NCBI GenBank assembly: GCA_905181875.1
Contig: CAJIZH010000004.1
Span: 310,001-374,000, forward strand
Reading direction: 5' to 3'
DNA: 64,000 bases
From: Flavobacteriales bacterium UBA6770
GTDB lineage: Bacteria > Bacteroidota > Bacteroidia > Flavobacteriales_G > Salibacteraceae
Part shown: in pieces, positions 9,036 to 18,865 of the stretch
Layout of the letters: every line of letters starts with the position of its first letter
Numbering within the stretch: the stretch's first letter is position 1
Program-made: the position numbers and the translations under genes
Notes under the pieces: model-generated
What the model saw: the letters and a program-made list of their open reading frames with translations, nothing else
What the model was told of the DNA's origin: nothing
Databases searched by the model: none

Positions 9036-9975
9036 CCAATACGAAAAGCAACGTTAGCTCAATGGAATTCGAAATAAATACTGATAGTTAGTTTGTTTTA
9101 TCTATAATATTAATGGGGCTTTAGGCTTATTCAGAAGTTGCACATATAAATTTTCTTGAATTCGAAAAATGGGCATAATGGAACGCTGTAATCCCTTATT
9201 ATGCTATTAAAAAAGGTGATATAAATAACTTGGAGCCTGAACAAGCTTTTAATTAACATTGAATTTTAGTCTAAAAAGTGATCCGAAAAAAGCTCTGATT
9301 CATCCAGAAATTACGGTTAATAATAAAGGCGCTTTTGTTTGGGAGATTTACAGTGGAATAGTCATTAACGCAGAAGACGTTTTTGTTTTTGAGTCCATTA
9401 AAAATAGAAAGGGTAAAAGCTTAGTTCAATATGAAAGCAATAATGTCGCTTTTTTTCCTTGCTAAAAAGTAAATGTTAGTATGAATAGGCATTACAACAA
9501 AATGGATTTAGGTTTTAAAAAGCTTTGTGAGGATTCTATTTTACTAAATTGAAACAAAAAGCCATGTCAAATAAAAAATGACGGCGTGTCGATATGCAAA
9601 TTCAGGTTGGATAAAAACAGAGTTAGACCGATACTAGGGAATAGCTAGTTTACAGAAAATCTAGTTAAACAAAAAGTAAATATGTGCAACTTAGTATCAT
9701 GAATAGCTGTGACTGATGAAAAAGCGAATTCTGTTGATCATTATGGTCATAAGAAAATATTGTAGCTATATAGATATCCAATATTAGTGCCTTCTAATAA
9801 AATGATAAAAATCAAGACCCTGCAAAACACCTTGGATTTTGTCTAAGGAATTGATAGGAATTAAGTATTAAAAAAGAGTAGAATCGCGAAAAATAAATTA
9901 GTACTAACAGCGGTTGTTTTACTCTTTCTGATTTATACAATTGCTTGCTGGAGATTACTTGTGCCGCTCGAATAT
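9036..9975. other. Decayed or non-coding stretch
   Basis: No intact gene is seen. A TTG-started 68-codon frame at 9259-9465 (+) encodes an unrecognised peptide and is probably debris. Around 9875-9990 (+) a short frame encodes a hydrophobic helix and then runs out, which also looks like a remnant. Stops are dense elsewhere. The stretch joins the truncated RluA-like gene to the epimerase pseudogene. Confidence 0.45.
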
Positions 9976-10005
9976 ATCTCGAGCCAGAATAACTTGGCTC
10001 GAGAT
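9976..10005 (-). terminator. Perfect inverted repeat, possible terminator of the epimerase pseudogene
   Basis: A perfect 10-base inverted repeat (ATCTCGAGCC and its complement) with a 10-base loop lies 17 bases past the stop of the minus-strand epimerase remnant. The position suits a terminator, but there is no strong T-tract, so the call is moderate. Confidence 0.4.
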
Positions 10006-10021
10006 TTATAAAATAATCAAA

Positions 10022-11032
10022 CTATGACTTCATGGCTTGAATAATAGATTCAGCAGTATCCGAAACGGTTTTTTTAAGCGAAATGGATTTCCATTTGAAG
10101 GTCTTCATTGTTTCACTAACATCACCATTGAACGTGTTACCAATGAACTGACGCATTCCTTTTAAATCAGCACTAAAATTAGTCATGAGTTTCAAAAGGA
10201 AATTTGGAGCCAAGCTTATGCTCACCTTATCGTAACCATTCGATTTTATTATCTGCGCTAATTCAATAAAACCGTGTGCTTTTTCTATAGTTACTATAAA
10301 TCGTTTGCCACTAGCATTATCGTTTTCTAAAGCAGCAACATGAATGGTCGCAATGTCTCTAACGTCTGACATATTTATTGCCGCTTTAGGTAGCATAACC
10401 CGTTATCATATTCTTGAACATGGTCGTGGATTCACCTGATAGATTACTCGAAAACGTTGGTCCATAAACAGGCCCTGGATTTACCACAACCAACTCGAGT
10501 TTATTTTCTCCTTATTTTACATTAATAAAATCCTAGGCCGCTTTTTCTGCAAGAGTTTTACTTTAAAGATATGCCTTAGCATGTTTTGCATTCACATTTG
10601 TCCAACTGTCTTGATTGGTATTGATGGATCCATTTGCATCGCCCAACATAGCCACCATTGAAGAAATAACTACAATTCGTTTGATTCCAACTTTTTTAGC
10701 AGTCCTTAACGCTCTTAATGTTCCTTCTGCGGCAGGCTTCGTTAGGTCATTTTCATCCTTTGGCTCTGAACAAACATAAGTAGAAGCAACATGTAAAACA
10801 AAACCACAACCTCGCATAGCCTCTTCCCCAACCTTCATCATTCAAAAGATTTAGTTCTACATACTCGAGATTTCCTTTTGGATCAACAACTTTCTTAATT
10901 CCTTGGGTAACTTTATCAAATCGCTTCAAGCTTCTTACCGAACCCCCAACAGCATAGTCGCTCTTTAATCATTCAGCAGCACAATGCTGTCCCACATATC
11001 CTGAAACTCCTGTTACCGATACTTTTTCTCAT
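10022..11032 (-). pseudogene. NAD-dependent epimerase/dehydratase (dihydroflavonol reductase-like), multiply disrupted
   Basis: Read on the minus strand across frames, the stretch encodes a short-chain dehydrogenase. It has an N-terminal TGVSGYVGQHCAAE (the GxxGxxG nucleotide-binding loop), then VLHVASTYV, then VVISSMVAM, a catalytic Y-x3-K block (YL-stop-SK), then NPGPVYGPTF, and a C-terminal NMSDVRDIATIHVAAL. At least four in-frame stops interrupt it: after CAAE, inside the YxxxK motif, after EKAA, and after INVK. At least three frameshifts are also needed: near 11028, near 10835 and near 10397. The longest intact pieces are 10022-10396 and 10563-10841. The many independent lesions mean true decay rather than a read error. 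Confidence 0.85.
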
Positions 11033-11149
11033 ATCTAACGTTAGTTTTTACTCTTATTTTAGAAGCAACATGCACAACGTTGTCTACAAATTCCCAAGAA
11101 CAAATAGACGAAAAACGGATTTTAAGTTTTAAGCTAAATCGCATGAACT

Positions 11150-11352
11150 TAGTTTCTATAGCCTGAAATTATGGAAATGGAAATAAGGGCACAGGATTTT
11201 CGATTATTGAAAATTATGTTTCTTTAGATGAAAACATTTCGAAAAGGATCCTTAAAAAACAACTAAATAAACAATCGACTTATCTATTTTAAGGATTGGA
11301 AGATGCTCCTGTTTCTGAGTTACCCCAAGGAATTCAAACTGACTTACCTTAG
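11150..11352 (+). pseudogene. Unidentified gene remnant
   Basis: One frame reads as plausible protein (NYGNGNKGTGFSIIENYV, then DENISKRILKKQL, then GLEDAPVSELPQGI) with a single internal TAA and no start codon. No family is recognised. It sits between the epimerase pseudogene and the GH16 gene and is likely the tail of a dead gene. The surrounding 11040-11150 and 11353-11419 show nothing further. Confidence 0.35.
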
Positions 11353-11419
11353 TAATTTTAATAAACAGGTAGCAATAACCAGAAACAAAAAAGTCCCATT
11401 TTCGAAACTTACTTTTAAT

Positions 11420-11455
11420 CACGAAGCAGTTTATTGTTTAATAAACCGCTTCGTG
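11420..11455. terminator. Long hairpin overlapping the GH16 stop codon
   Basis: CACGAAGC-A-GTTTATT pairs with AATAAAC-C-GCTTCGTG: a 16-position stem with one mismatch and a 4-base loop. It covers the last codons and the stop of the minus-strand glucanase gene at 11431. It probably ends that transcript or protects its 3' end. A U-run is not obvious on the minus strand. Confidence 0.5.
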
Positions 11456-13059
11456 TAGTTCGATTGCTCATCCCATATTGAAATAGCATAAATACCTGAA
11501 TCTAGTGCTTCTACATCAATCAAATTTTGATTCGAATTCATTTCACCCGAGAGCACTTCTTTGCCTAAGGACAGATCTATAATCTTCCATAAAAATTCTT
11601 TTGAACCGTCTTCAGAAATAACTTGCAATCTACCAGAAACTGGATTTGGGAATATTTTGAACCCGCCATCCATTTGATCTATTTTATTAATCGAGACAGT
11701 TGAAGTATCGTTATCATATACTCTAACATAATCGATTAGCATTGCACTTTTTGTAAATGATGAGGAGACGCCAGATTCAATCGCAATATTTAATAAAATG
11801 TATTGATCTTCGTTAAATGGCCAAGTGCTAGGATTTAACTGCTGGGGCTCATAAACATACAATTCATTATTATCTATACTAAAAACCATTCGATCCTCAA
11901 ACCAATCGACAGAGTACACATGGAACATATCACTAGCATTGGGTACTGTTTTTCCTCCTTTATTTATTGTTGCTCCATTTGATGAAGGAGTATGCATTGC
12001 GCTTTGTACAAAATTTTGATTAGATCCCCAATGTTCCATAATATCAATTTCTCCGCATGCTGGCCAACCTGTCGTTCCAAAAGTTGGTTGCCAGTATCCA
12101 CCTAGTTCGTTAATGTTTTTTCCCAGCATCCATATTGCCGGCCAAGTTCCAACTCCTCTTGGAAGTTGAGCTCTGACCTCAACCCTACCATAAGTAAATG
12201 CAAACTTCGAATTTAATCTCGCCGATGTATAGTTCTTGGTAACGCCTTGGTCGGAAAAGTTCTCTTTTTGAGCAACTATGTTCAAATTACCTGACAACTC
12301 AAATGAGTTCGCCTGTTTATCTGTATAATGTTGAACTTCTCCATTATACCAGCTATTCCCATCAGGTAATTTAGTCTGATGATGCCATTTCTCATTATCG
12401 ATAGCTCCATTATTATTAAACTCATCGGACCAAATTAAATTCGTGTAGGGAGAAGTATTGCTAGATCCACCAGTAGATTTTATAAAATCTAAATCATCAA
12501 TGTATGCAGAAACATCATCTTTATTATTCTCGCCATTAATTTGAATCACCACCCTATTAAAGTCTCTGCGGTTAACTGGTTCTTCAGAAGTTGGATCTAA
12601 GTTTTTGTATGAACCAGCAGCAAAGTCAAAAGTTAGTGTTTGCCATGTATCCAAAACTAGAGGCTTTATAATCTCGGTTTGAGTTGTCCAAGGTTGTGCA
12701 ATTTTCCCATCTTGTAATTTTAATGAAATTTGATTGGGTTGATTTCCTACTATTGAGCTTGAAGGCACATAAACCTGAAGTGTAAAAGCTGTTTTAGAAG
12801 AAAAACTAATATTTTGTAATGTCTCAAATCGAATATTTGCATAATCTCCACCGGTATCCTCATATTTCAAAACATTCGATGACTGATTAGTTCCTTGCTT
12901 AAAAGGATTTACAGAAGGTTGAGTTAAATTGCAATCATCTCCAGTCCAATTTGAAATTGTTCCATTTCCTTCAAAATCATCATTAATTACCTGTGCCTGA
13001 GAGAAGGATATATTGAATAGTACAGCTCCTAAAATAAAATATTGGTTTACGTTCTTCAT
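11431..13059 (-). CDS. Secreted GH16 beta-glucanase (laminarinase-type) with T9SS sorting domain
   Basis: A 542-residue protein. A Sec signal peptide (residues 1-22, ending SQAQ) is followed by a jelly-roll-like region (about 25-190) that resembles carbohydrate-binding modules. The GH16 catalytic domain spans about 205-450 and contains GEIDIMEHWG, whose ExDxxE holds nucleophile and acid/base glutamates. A C-terminal type IX secretion domain (about 465-542) begins FKIFPNPVSG. It would be exported across the outer membrane and cleave beta-1,3(-1,4)-glucans such as laminarin. No SusC/SusD pair is adjacent, so it is not in a classic polysaccharide utilisation locus. A matching promoter box lies at 13108-13115. 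Exact linkage specificity is not provable from sequence. Confidence 0.92.
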   Translation of the reverse strand: MKNVNQYFILGAVLFNISFSQAQVINDDFEGNGTISNWTGDDCNLTQPSVNPFKQGTNQSSNVLKYEDTGGDYANIRFETLQNISFSSKTAFTLQVYVPSSSIVGNQPNQISLKLQDGKIAQPWTTQTEIIKPLVLDTWQTLTFDFAAGSYKNLDPTSEEPVNRRDFNRVVIQINGENNKDDVSAYIDDLDFIKSTGGSSNTSPYTNLIWSDEFNNNGAIDNEKWHHQTKLPDGNSWYNGEVQHYTDKQANSFELSGNLNIVAQKENFSDQGVTKNYTSARLNSKFAFTYGRVEVRAQLPRGVGTWPAIWMLGKNINELGGYWQPTFGTTGWPACGEIDIMEHWGSNQNFVQSAMHTPSSNGATINKGGKTVPNASDMFHVYSVDWFEDRMVFSIDNNELYVYEPQQLNPSTWPFNEDQYILLNIAIESGVSSSFTKSAMLIDYVRVYDNDTSTVSINKIDQMDGGFKIFPNPVSGRLQVISEDGSKEFLWKIIDLSLGKEVLSGEMNSNQNLIDVEALDSGIYAISIWDEQSNYTKRFIKQ

Positions 13060-13594
13060 ATACTTTTAGTAATTTTAACCAAAACTAATAATGATTCTTG
13101 CATTCTTCAAATCTATTTTGTTAATACATTGAACATAAAAGCAGGGCTTAGCGTATTGATTAACTATCAGGTTAAATATAAATTCTATCAAACAAAACGG
13201 CGACCATAGTGATAGGAAAAGCAAAAAACAAGAAAGAGAAAATTAAATGTACTTCAACTTTAAGCACTCTCTTTATTTCTGACAGCAAGCCTGAAGGCGT
13301 CAAACGCTTATAAATACCCAATATTTATATAAATATTTATGCATTGGGAGGATATTATTTTGCCATTGCAAAGAGCTTATAGTTTAATTATCAATAGCTT
13401 ATCAGGACATAACTAAGGTAAACTAATCCTTTTAAGCTCCTTTTAATACAGCTAAAAGTGAACATTAATTTGAATAACTAATTCCTTTAGTTGATATAAA
13501 ATGAAACTCTTATAAAATCCAAATCAATTTTATGAAGTAGCAGTTTATACATTTTAAATGAGGCAACAAACAAGAATCTGTTTGATTAATATTG
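13060..13594. other. Intergenic region with promoter box and AT-rich hairpin
   Basis: No gene is seen. It holds the minus-strand promoter box of the GH16 gene (13108-13115) and an AT-rich inverted repeat at 13317-13348 (CCCAAT ... ATTGGG). The rest is AT-rich sequence with dense stops. Confidence 0.45.
13108..13115 (-). promoter_or_regulatory. Predicted -7 box of the GH16 gene
   Basis: On the minus strand the octamer reads TAGATTTG, a perfect TAnnTTTG match, ending 48 bases before the ATG at 13059. A -33 TTG is not clear. Confidence 0.45.
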
Positions 13595-13840
13595 TTGAAC
13601 GCAACACTATTCACCAACTTACTATTGTTCGCTAATTCCCCTATTCTTGGTGGAGTCAATGTTGATTCGCTTAAACAAATTTGGAGTAATGAAAAGGCAG
13701 CTGATTATTCTCAATTCAATGCAATTTAGTTCTTTTGCTTAGACGACGCAGCCAGTATTCCAGATATTACACTCGTATTAGTTGACTTTCACTAACAACT
13801 TGCTTCTAAAAAAAGGATTCTGAAAAACGATTTAAATACT
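13595..13840 (+). pseudogene. Remnant resembling the N-terminus of a TPR-type signalling protein
   Basis: One frame reads as a hydrophobic lead, then GGVNVDSLKQIWSNEKAADY, then two in-frame stops among DDAASIPDITLVLV and ASKKRILKND. The pattern 'xxDSLxxIWxxxxxxDxxRxxA' is common at the start of Bacteroidota TPR-containing sensor or cyclase proteins. Only about 80 codons remain, with stops, so this is a fragment. The family link is a guess from pattern. Confidence 0.35.
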
Positions 13841-13894
13841 AGGATAGAGCCAGTCAAAAACATACCGGAATAAAAACTTAATTTAATAACCTTT

Positions 13895-13902
13895 TAAGTT
13901 TG
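13895..13902 (+). promoter_or_regulatory. Predicted -7 box of the trans-sulfuration enzyme gene
   Basis: TAAGTTTG matches TAnnTTTG and ends 46 bases before the ATG at 13949. No clear TTG element lies upstream at the usual spacing. Confidence 0.4.
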
Positions 13903-13948
13903 TAAAACCAAGTGAAATTCTACCTTTCCGATTAAATTAATTTCTAGA

Positions 13949-15190
13949 ATGAGCGATAAAAAATTTAGTCCTGAAAGTTTAATGATGAGTCATGGTTATA
14001 AACCGTCACTTTCCGAAGGTGCTATAAAATGTCCAATTTTCCAGACTTCTACTTTTGCATTTAAATCTGCTGAAGAAGGAAAAGCATATTTTGAGCTAGC
14101 ATATGGCCTTAGAGAAAAAAAAGAAGACGAAGAACTAGGATTAATTTATTCTCGCATAAACAACCCTGATTTAGAAATATTAGAAAACAGACTCTGTCTT
14201 TGGGATGAGGCTGATGATTGTTGCGTTTTCGAAAGCGGAATGTCTGCAATATCCACAGTCTTATTGGAGTTTTTAGCTCCTGGTGATGTATTATTATACA
14301 GCAATCCAGTATATGGAGGAACGGACCATTTTATAAAACATTTTTTACTAAAAATGGGAATAAAAACCATCGGTTTTCATCCGTGGCAAACACCAGAAGA
14401 AATTGGTGAAATGCTTAAAAAAGAGAACTGCGGAGATAAGTTAAAACTCGTACACATTGAAACTCCAGCAAACCCAACTAATACACTAACAGATATTGAA
14501 GAAATAGGGAAAATTGCTAGACAAATAAATCCTGAATGCGTTGTTTGCGTTGACAACACCTATATGGGGCCTTTGTGGCAGCATCCTTTAAAACTAGGGG
14601 CCGATTTAGTAGTTTATTCTGCAACTAAATATATTGGTGGGCATAGCGATGTCATTGCAGGCGCAGTGCTTGGCCATAAAGAACCTATGCTACGAGTTAG
14701 AACATTAAGAACCTTTCTTGGAAATATGGCAGGGCCTTGGACAGGTTGGTTATTACTAAGAAGCTTAGAAACTCTAAAATTAAGAATGGAACAACAGTGC
14801 TCGAACGCACAAGAAGTTGCTCAATTTCTTAATAAACATCCAAAAGTAGAATCTGTAAATTATTTAGGACTTCTTGAAGAAGGAAGTCAGCAGTATAAAC
14901 TTTATAAAAAGCAATGTTCTGCTCCCGGAGCTATGGTAACATTTAATATAAAAGGCAAAGAGAAAGAGGCCTTTAAGTTTTTAAATGCTCTGAGTTTAAT
15001 GAAATTAGCTGTGAGTTTGGGAAGTACGGAATCGTTAGCTCAACATCCTGCTAGCATGACTCACGCAGGGGTTTTACCCGATGAACGCCTTAAAATGGGT
15101 ATTACAGAAAATCTTGTCCGACTCTCAATTGGAGTAGAAAAAGCTGATGATCTTATTTCGGATATCGGGAATGCACTAAAAGGTGTTTAA
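13949..15190 (+). CDS. Cys/Met metabolism PLP-dependent enzyme (cystathionine gamma-synthase/lyase family)
   Basis: A 413-residue fold-type I PLP enzyme. It shows YSRINNP (near residue 68), the cofactor-stacking segment NPVYGGTDHF (near 119), ETPANPTN (near 171), VDNTYMGPL (near 201) and the Schiff-base lysine K227 in SATKYIGGHSD. An insert of charged residues (about 48-65) before YSR makes it a little longer than the E. coli enzymes. Family members make or break C-S bonds in cystathionine, homocysteine or methionine. The Cys that marks methionine gamma-lyase is not present after VYGG, which argues against that activity. Whether it is a synthase or a lyase cannot be decided. It stands alone with its own promoter-like box. 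Confidence 0.85.
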   Translation: MSDKKFSPESLMMSHGYKPSLSEGAIKCPIFQTSTFAFKSAEEGKAYFELAYGLREKKEDEELGLIYSRINNPDLEILENRLCLWDEADDCCVFESGMSAISTVLLEFLAPGDVLLYSNPVYGGTDHFIKHFLLKMGIKTIGFHPWQTPEEIGEMLKKENCGDKLKLVHIETPANPTNTLTDIEEIGKIARQINPECVVCVDNTYMGPLWQHPLKLGADLVVYSATKYIGGHSDVIAGAVLGHKEPMLRVRTLRTFLGNMAGPWTGWLLLRSLETLKLRMEQQCSNAQEVAQFLNKHPKVESVNYLGLLEEGSQQYKLYKKQCSAPGAMVTFNIKGKEKEAFKFLNALSLMKLAVSLGSTESLAQHPASMTHAGVLPDERLKMGITENLVRLSIGVEKADDLISDIGNALKGV

Positions 15191-15332
15191 TCGGTTCACT
15201 TTTTATTAAAAAAGATAGCTAAGATTTTAATCTTCACGTAAAATACAAGCTAGATAAGATTATGATTCTAGAATGCTCTACTTTAAAGAGTAATGCCAGA
15301 ATAGTAAAGTTTTTACTGCATCTTTGACGATA

Positions 15333-16649
15333 ATGAAATTTGATGAATTAAAAATTTCCGATAGCCTAAAAGAAGCTGTCGGATACATGGGGTTTGAAAA
15401 CTGCACCCCAATACAAGACGAAGCAATACCAACAATTTTAGAAGGAAAAGACGTAATTGGTTGTGCCCAAACAGGTACAGGAAAAACGGCGGCTTTTCTT
15501 ATTCCAATGTTGGAAAAACTAACCCAATCGAAAAACGATAAAGTAAGAGTGCTTATAATAGTTCCAACTAGAGAGCTAGCAGTGCAAATTGACGAACAAG
15601 TGCAAGCAATTGGCTATTTCTTAGGAATTAGTTCAATACCTGTTTTTGGTGGTGGTGAAGGCGGCGATTTTTCGCAGCAAAAAACCGCAATAGAACAAGG
15701 AGCCGATTTGATTATAGCAACACCTGGCCGCCTGATGGCACACATGAACTTAGGTTATGTTGACCTTACTGGTTTGGAAATGTTAGTGCTTGATGAAGCA
15801 GACCGAATGTTAGATATGGGTTTTATTGATGATATTACTAAAATCATTGAAAAAACACCAAAGGATAGGCAAACTCTAATGTTTTCGGCTACAATGGCAA
15901 CTCAAATTAGAGTGTTAGCAAAGCAAATTTTGAAAACGCCAGTTCAAATTAACTTGGCAATCGCTAAACCGGCTGAAGGGGTAAATCAAGTAATCTACAA
16001 TGTTTACAACCCTAACAAACTTGCTCTGGCTTCTTATATTCTGAAAAACGAAGACATTCAGAACATGATCATTTTTGCTTCGCGAAAAGAGATGGTTGAC
16101 CAAATAGAACGAGCATTGATAAAAGATGGCCATTCTATAAAAAGCTTACACTCAGGCAGAGAGCAGTCTGAGAGACAAGAACGATTGCGCGATTTTAAAG
16201 CGGGCAATATAAAGATTCTAGTGGCCACAGATGTTTTGAGTCGTGGAATTGATATACAAGGCTTAAGTCATGTCATGAACTTTGACATGCCTAATGATGC
16301 TGCAGATTATGTCCATAGAATTGGTCGTACTGCTCGTGCAGAATCTAAAGGAACTGCTATTTCGTTTGTGAACGAAGAAGATCAGTTAAAAATGATGAAT
16401 GTTGAAGAGCTTATCGAAAGAACATTAGATAAGCTAGATACACCCATTGAAATTGGAGACAGTCCTAAATATGATCCAAAATCACAAATTGGATCTAAAA
16501 AAGGAAAAGGCGGTGGTGGCAATAAAAGGAACTTTAAGGGAAAGCGACCACAAGGTAATAATGGCGCGAAAAAACCTTGGTTTAAAAATAAAGGGCCTAA
16601 TTCTAGCGGCAACTCGAACCCTCAAAACAGACCAAAGCCTCAAAGCTGA
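15333..16649 (+). CDS. DEAD-box RNA helicase, RhlE-like
   Basis: A 438-residue ATP-dependent RNA helicase. It shows the Q motif (GFENCTPIQ), motif I AQTGTGKT, PTRELA, TPGR, motif II DEAD, motif III SAT, and motif VI HRIGRTAR. After the two RecA-like domains (about 1-370) comes a Gly-, Asn- and Lys-rich tail without regular structure (about 385-438), typical of RNA-binding tails in RhlE/CsdA types. It probably works in RNA decay, ribosome assembly or cold adaptation. The ATG at 15333 is preferred to the TTG at 15324, because family N-termini begin just before the F-x-x-L segment. Confidence 0.93.
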   Translation: MKFDELKISDSLKEAVGYMGFENCTPIQDEAIPTILEGKDVIGCAQTGTGKTAAFLIPMLEKLTQSKNDKVRVLIIVPTRELAVQIDEQVQAIGYFLGISSIPVFGGGEGGDFSQQKTAIEQGADLIIATPGRLMAHMNLGYVDLTGLEMLVLDEADRMLDMGFIDDITKIIEKTPKDRQTLMFSATMATQIRVLAKQILKTPVQINLAIAKPAEGVNQVIYNVYNPNKLALASYILKNEDIQNMIIFASRKEMVDQIERALIKDGHSIKSLHSGREQSERQERLRDFKAGNIKILVATDVLSRGIDIQGLSHVMNFDMPNDAADYVHRIGRTARAESKGTAISFVNEEDQLKMMNVEELIERTLDKLDTPIEIGDSPKYDPKSQIGSKKGKGGGGNKRNFKGKRPQGNNGAKKPWFKNKGPNSSGNSNPQNRPKPQS

Positions 16650-16674
16650 TTAATCTTCGCTTAATATTATCCTT

Positions 16675-18865
16675 GATTTTATTAAACTGCTTTCAAGTAT
16701 TAAACAGACAAGAATTTTCTGAAACAAACTATTCGATTTCAGATGGTTCACCCAGTTCCGAATGTTATCCTATAACTCAAGATCAAAGAGGATACATTTA
16801 GATAGCCAATGATAAAGGCCCTTTTCGTTTTGATGGTGAAAAATTAAAAACCTATCGATTTAGTAAGGTTTACCTGACCCTAATGTTTTTAGGATTATTC
16901 CTATAGGTCACACTATACTTTTCAGATCTTAAAGCGAACCCAGCTATGCACTAATAAAGGACAGTATATATCTTCTTCCGATTTTTGAAAAATAAAAAAA
17001 GGAAATAAAGGGAAATGCTGAGCTTATCAATGGCATTAGTCTCGGCAACAATAACGAACTGAGAGTAGGACTTCTTTCTTTTTCAGGTTCCACTAGTTAT
17101 TTCCAATTCGAAGGGCTAAATAATTACAAGCGTATTGTAGTTCGCCAGTCACCAAAACGTTCCATTTATTGGAATTAATTATTAATCGACGGGGCAGCTA
17201 TAACATCTCAATGTACAAAATACAGTAATTCTTCTGTAATTTTTGCAAATGATTCTTTACCACCGAGAACATATTCATTAAGTACTCTAAAGAATCAAGT
17301 TGACTTTGGATTGAAGGTATTATAAACTAAAAAGAATAAACCGTTACTTTTCTATAATAACTATGTCTACTCTTTTTATAATAATGCGCTTAGAGAAATC
17401 ACCACGTTAAAAGGAACTCATAACATTGGAAGTACGATCAACCTAGACAGTAATACTCTAATGATTGGCGTCAAAAACCAACCATTAATTAAAATTTAGG
17501 GTTACCCCTTTAAGTAATATTATGAATAACTGATTTATAGTTAGTTGGCTGATGGACATAAATTCTATCAATGAGCTTACGAAACATGGAGCCTCTGAAA
17601 TTCAGGAATAGCAGGTATTAAAGCTGACCTAGAGAAACAAGCGATTAAGTTATTAAAAACGATAAACACACCAAATGGCCTTGCTTCAAATAAAATTAAT
17701 CAGATTAAATTTGATAACAAGAACACTTATATCGTAACAGAACAAGAAGTAGCATACCTCTATTCATCCGCTAGTTTTATAAACGAGAATCAACCGCCAA
17801 TATTTGTAAAGGATTTTGCTGTTTTTGGAGATCCTAACTTCTCAATTCATCAATACCAAGAATTAAGCTGGAATCATAACAATCTTAAAATTGAATACAT
17901 TGAATTAAGCTATAAAACAGGAACTGGTGCAATTATTCTTATCGCCTACTAGGAAATTCGAATGAAAGTATCTTAACCAAAGAGTCCAATGCAAGTTTTC
18001 TGAATTTACGACCTGATAACTACCAATTTGAAGTATCCGCAATCAACAATAGTGGTTTTAGGAGTCTAAAGTCAGCTGTATTCAATTTCATTATTCTGCC
18101 CCCATTCTATAAAACTTAGTGGTTTTATTCGCTGTTTATATTCTTTACTTTTAATTTATTTATTCTATCGCCTTAAAATAAAACGTTTAAATGCGAAAAA
18201 TGAAATTGAGTTCAACGAACTCCGTCAAAAAACTCTAATTGCGCAAATGAATCCGCATTTCATTTTCAACTCTATGAATAGTATATTGAGTTTAATTATG
18301 GAAACAAAAATGAGATTGCAGAAGATTATCTTACAAAATTCGACGGTTTACTGAGGAATGCACTTAACCAATATGAAGCAGCATATGCCGCGCTAAGAGA
18401 AGAATTAATGATTTCTAAAGAATATATAATGCTGGAAAACATGCATTTTAGTTTTAGTATTACTTGTAAAATAAATATTGCAGAAGACATTGAATAAAAC
18501 AAAACACTCGTTCCAAGTTTATTATTGCAGACATTAGCTGAAAATACAATTCTTAATAGTATCGTAACAGCTCAAAAAGATGGAATCATTAAACTTGATG
18601 TGACTAAAAAAATGAGCGTTTATTATTAATACAAGTTATCGATAATGGAATAGGTCTAGAAGCAGCTAAAAAGCTAAAAGCAGTCGAACCACAAACTCAC
18701 AAATCTAAAGGAACCAATATTTTAATTGCAAGGGTTGAAGCTTTAGCGCATATCCATAACTTAGATTGTTCTATTGAATTCAAAGGCACTGTTGCGGGAA
18801 CTACAGTAAACCTTTTCGTTCCCTATTCTATTTATCAAGATGAAAAGAAGAACATAATTTCATAA
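16675..18865 (+). pseudogene. Sensor histidine kinase (Reg_prop propeller / Y_Y_Y / LytS-type His kinase), decayed
   Basis: Across frames the region spells a typical large Bacteroidota sensor. It opens with a propeller-repeat start (ISDGSPSSECYPITQDQRGY, then FRFDGEKLKTY). A Y_Y_Y-like stretch follows (LSWNHNNLKIEYIE, then LRPDNYQFEVSAINNSG), then a membrane helix near 18130. The LytS-type kinase core MNPHFIFNSMNSI lies at 18247-18285, with VPSLLLQTLAEN further on (about 18512). In-frame stops and frameshifts break it in many places (for example TAG near 16798, stops near 17500 and 18120, and a frame change near 18298). It ends at a TAA at 18863 that overlaps the convergent DUF218 gene. It is clearly non-functional. 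No partner LytTR regulator is seen nearby. Confidence 0.88.

Noticed and set aside
9259-9465. A 68-codon frame (TTG start) in the decayed 9 kb stretch
   Set aside because: It reads like protein but has no recognised family and no start context; treated as debris.
13317-13348. AT-rich inverted repeat CCCAAT ... ATTGGG as a regulatory site
   Set aside because: Only six bases of GC-containing stem around an AT-rich centre; can arise by chance in this composition.
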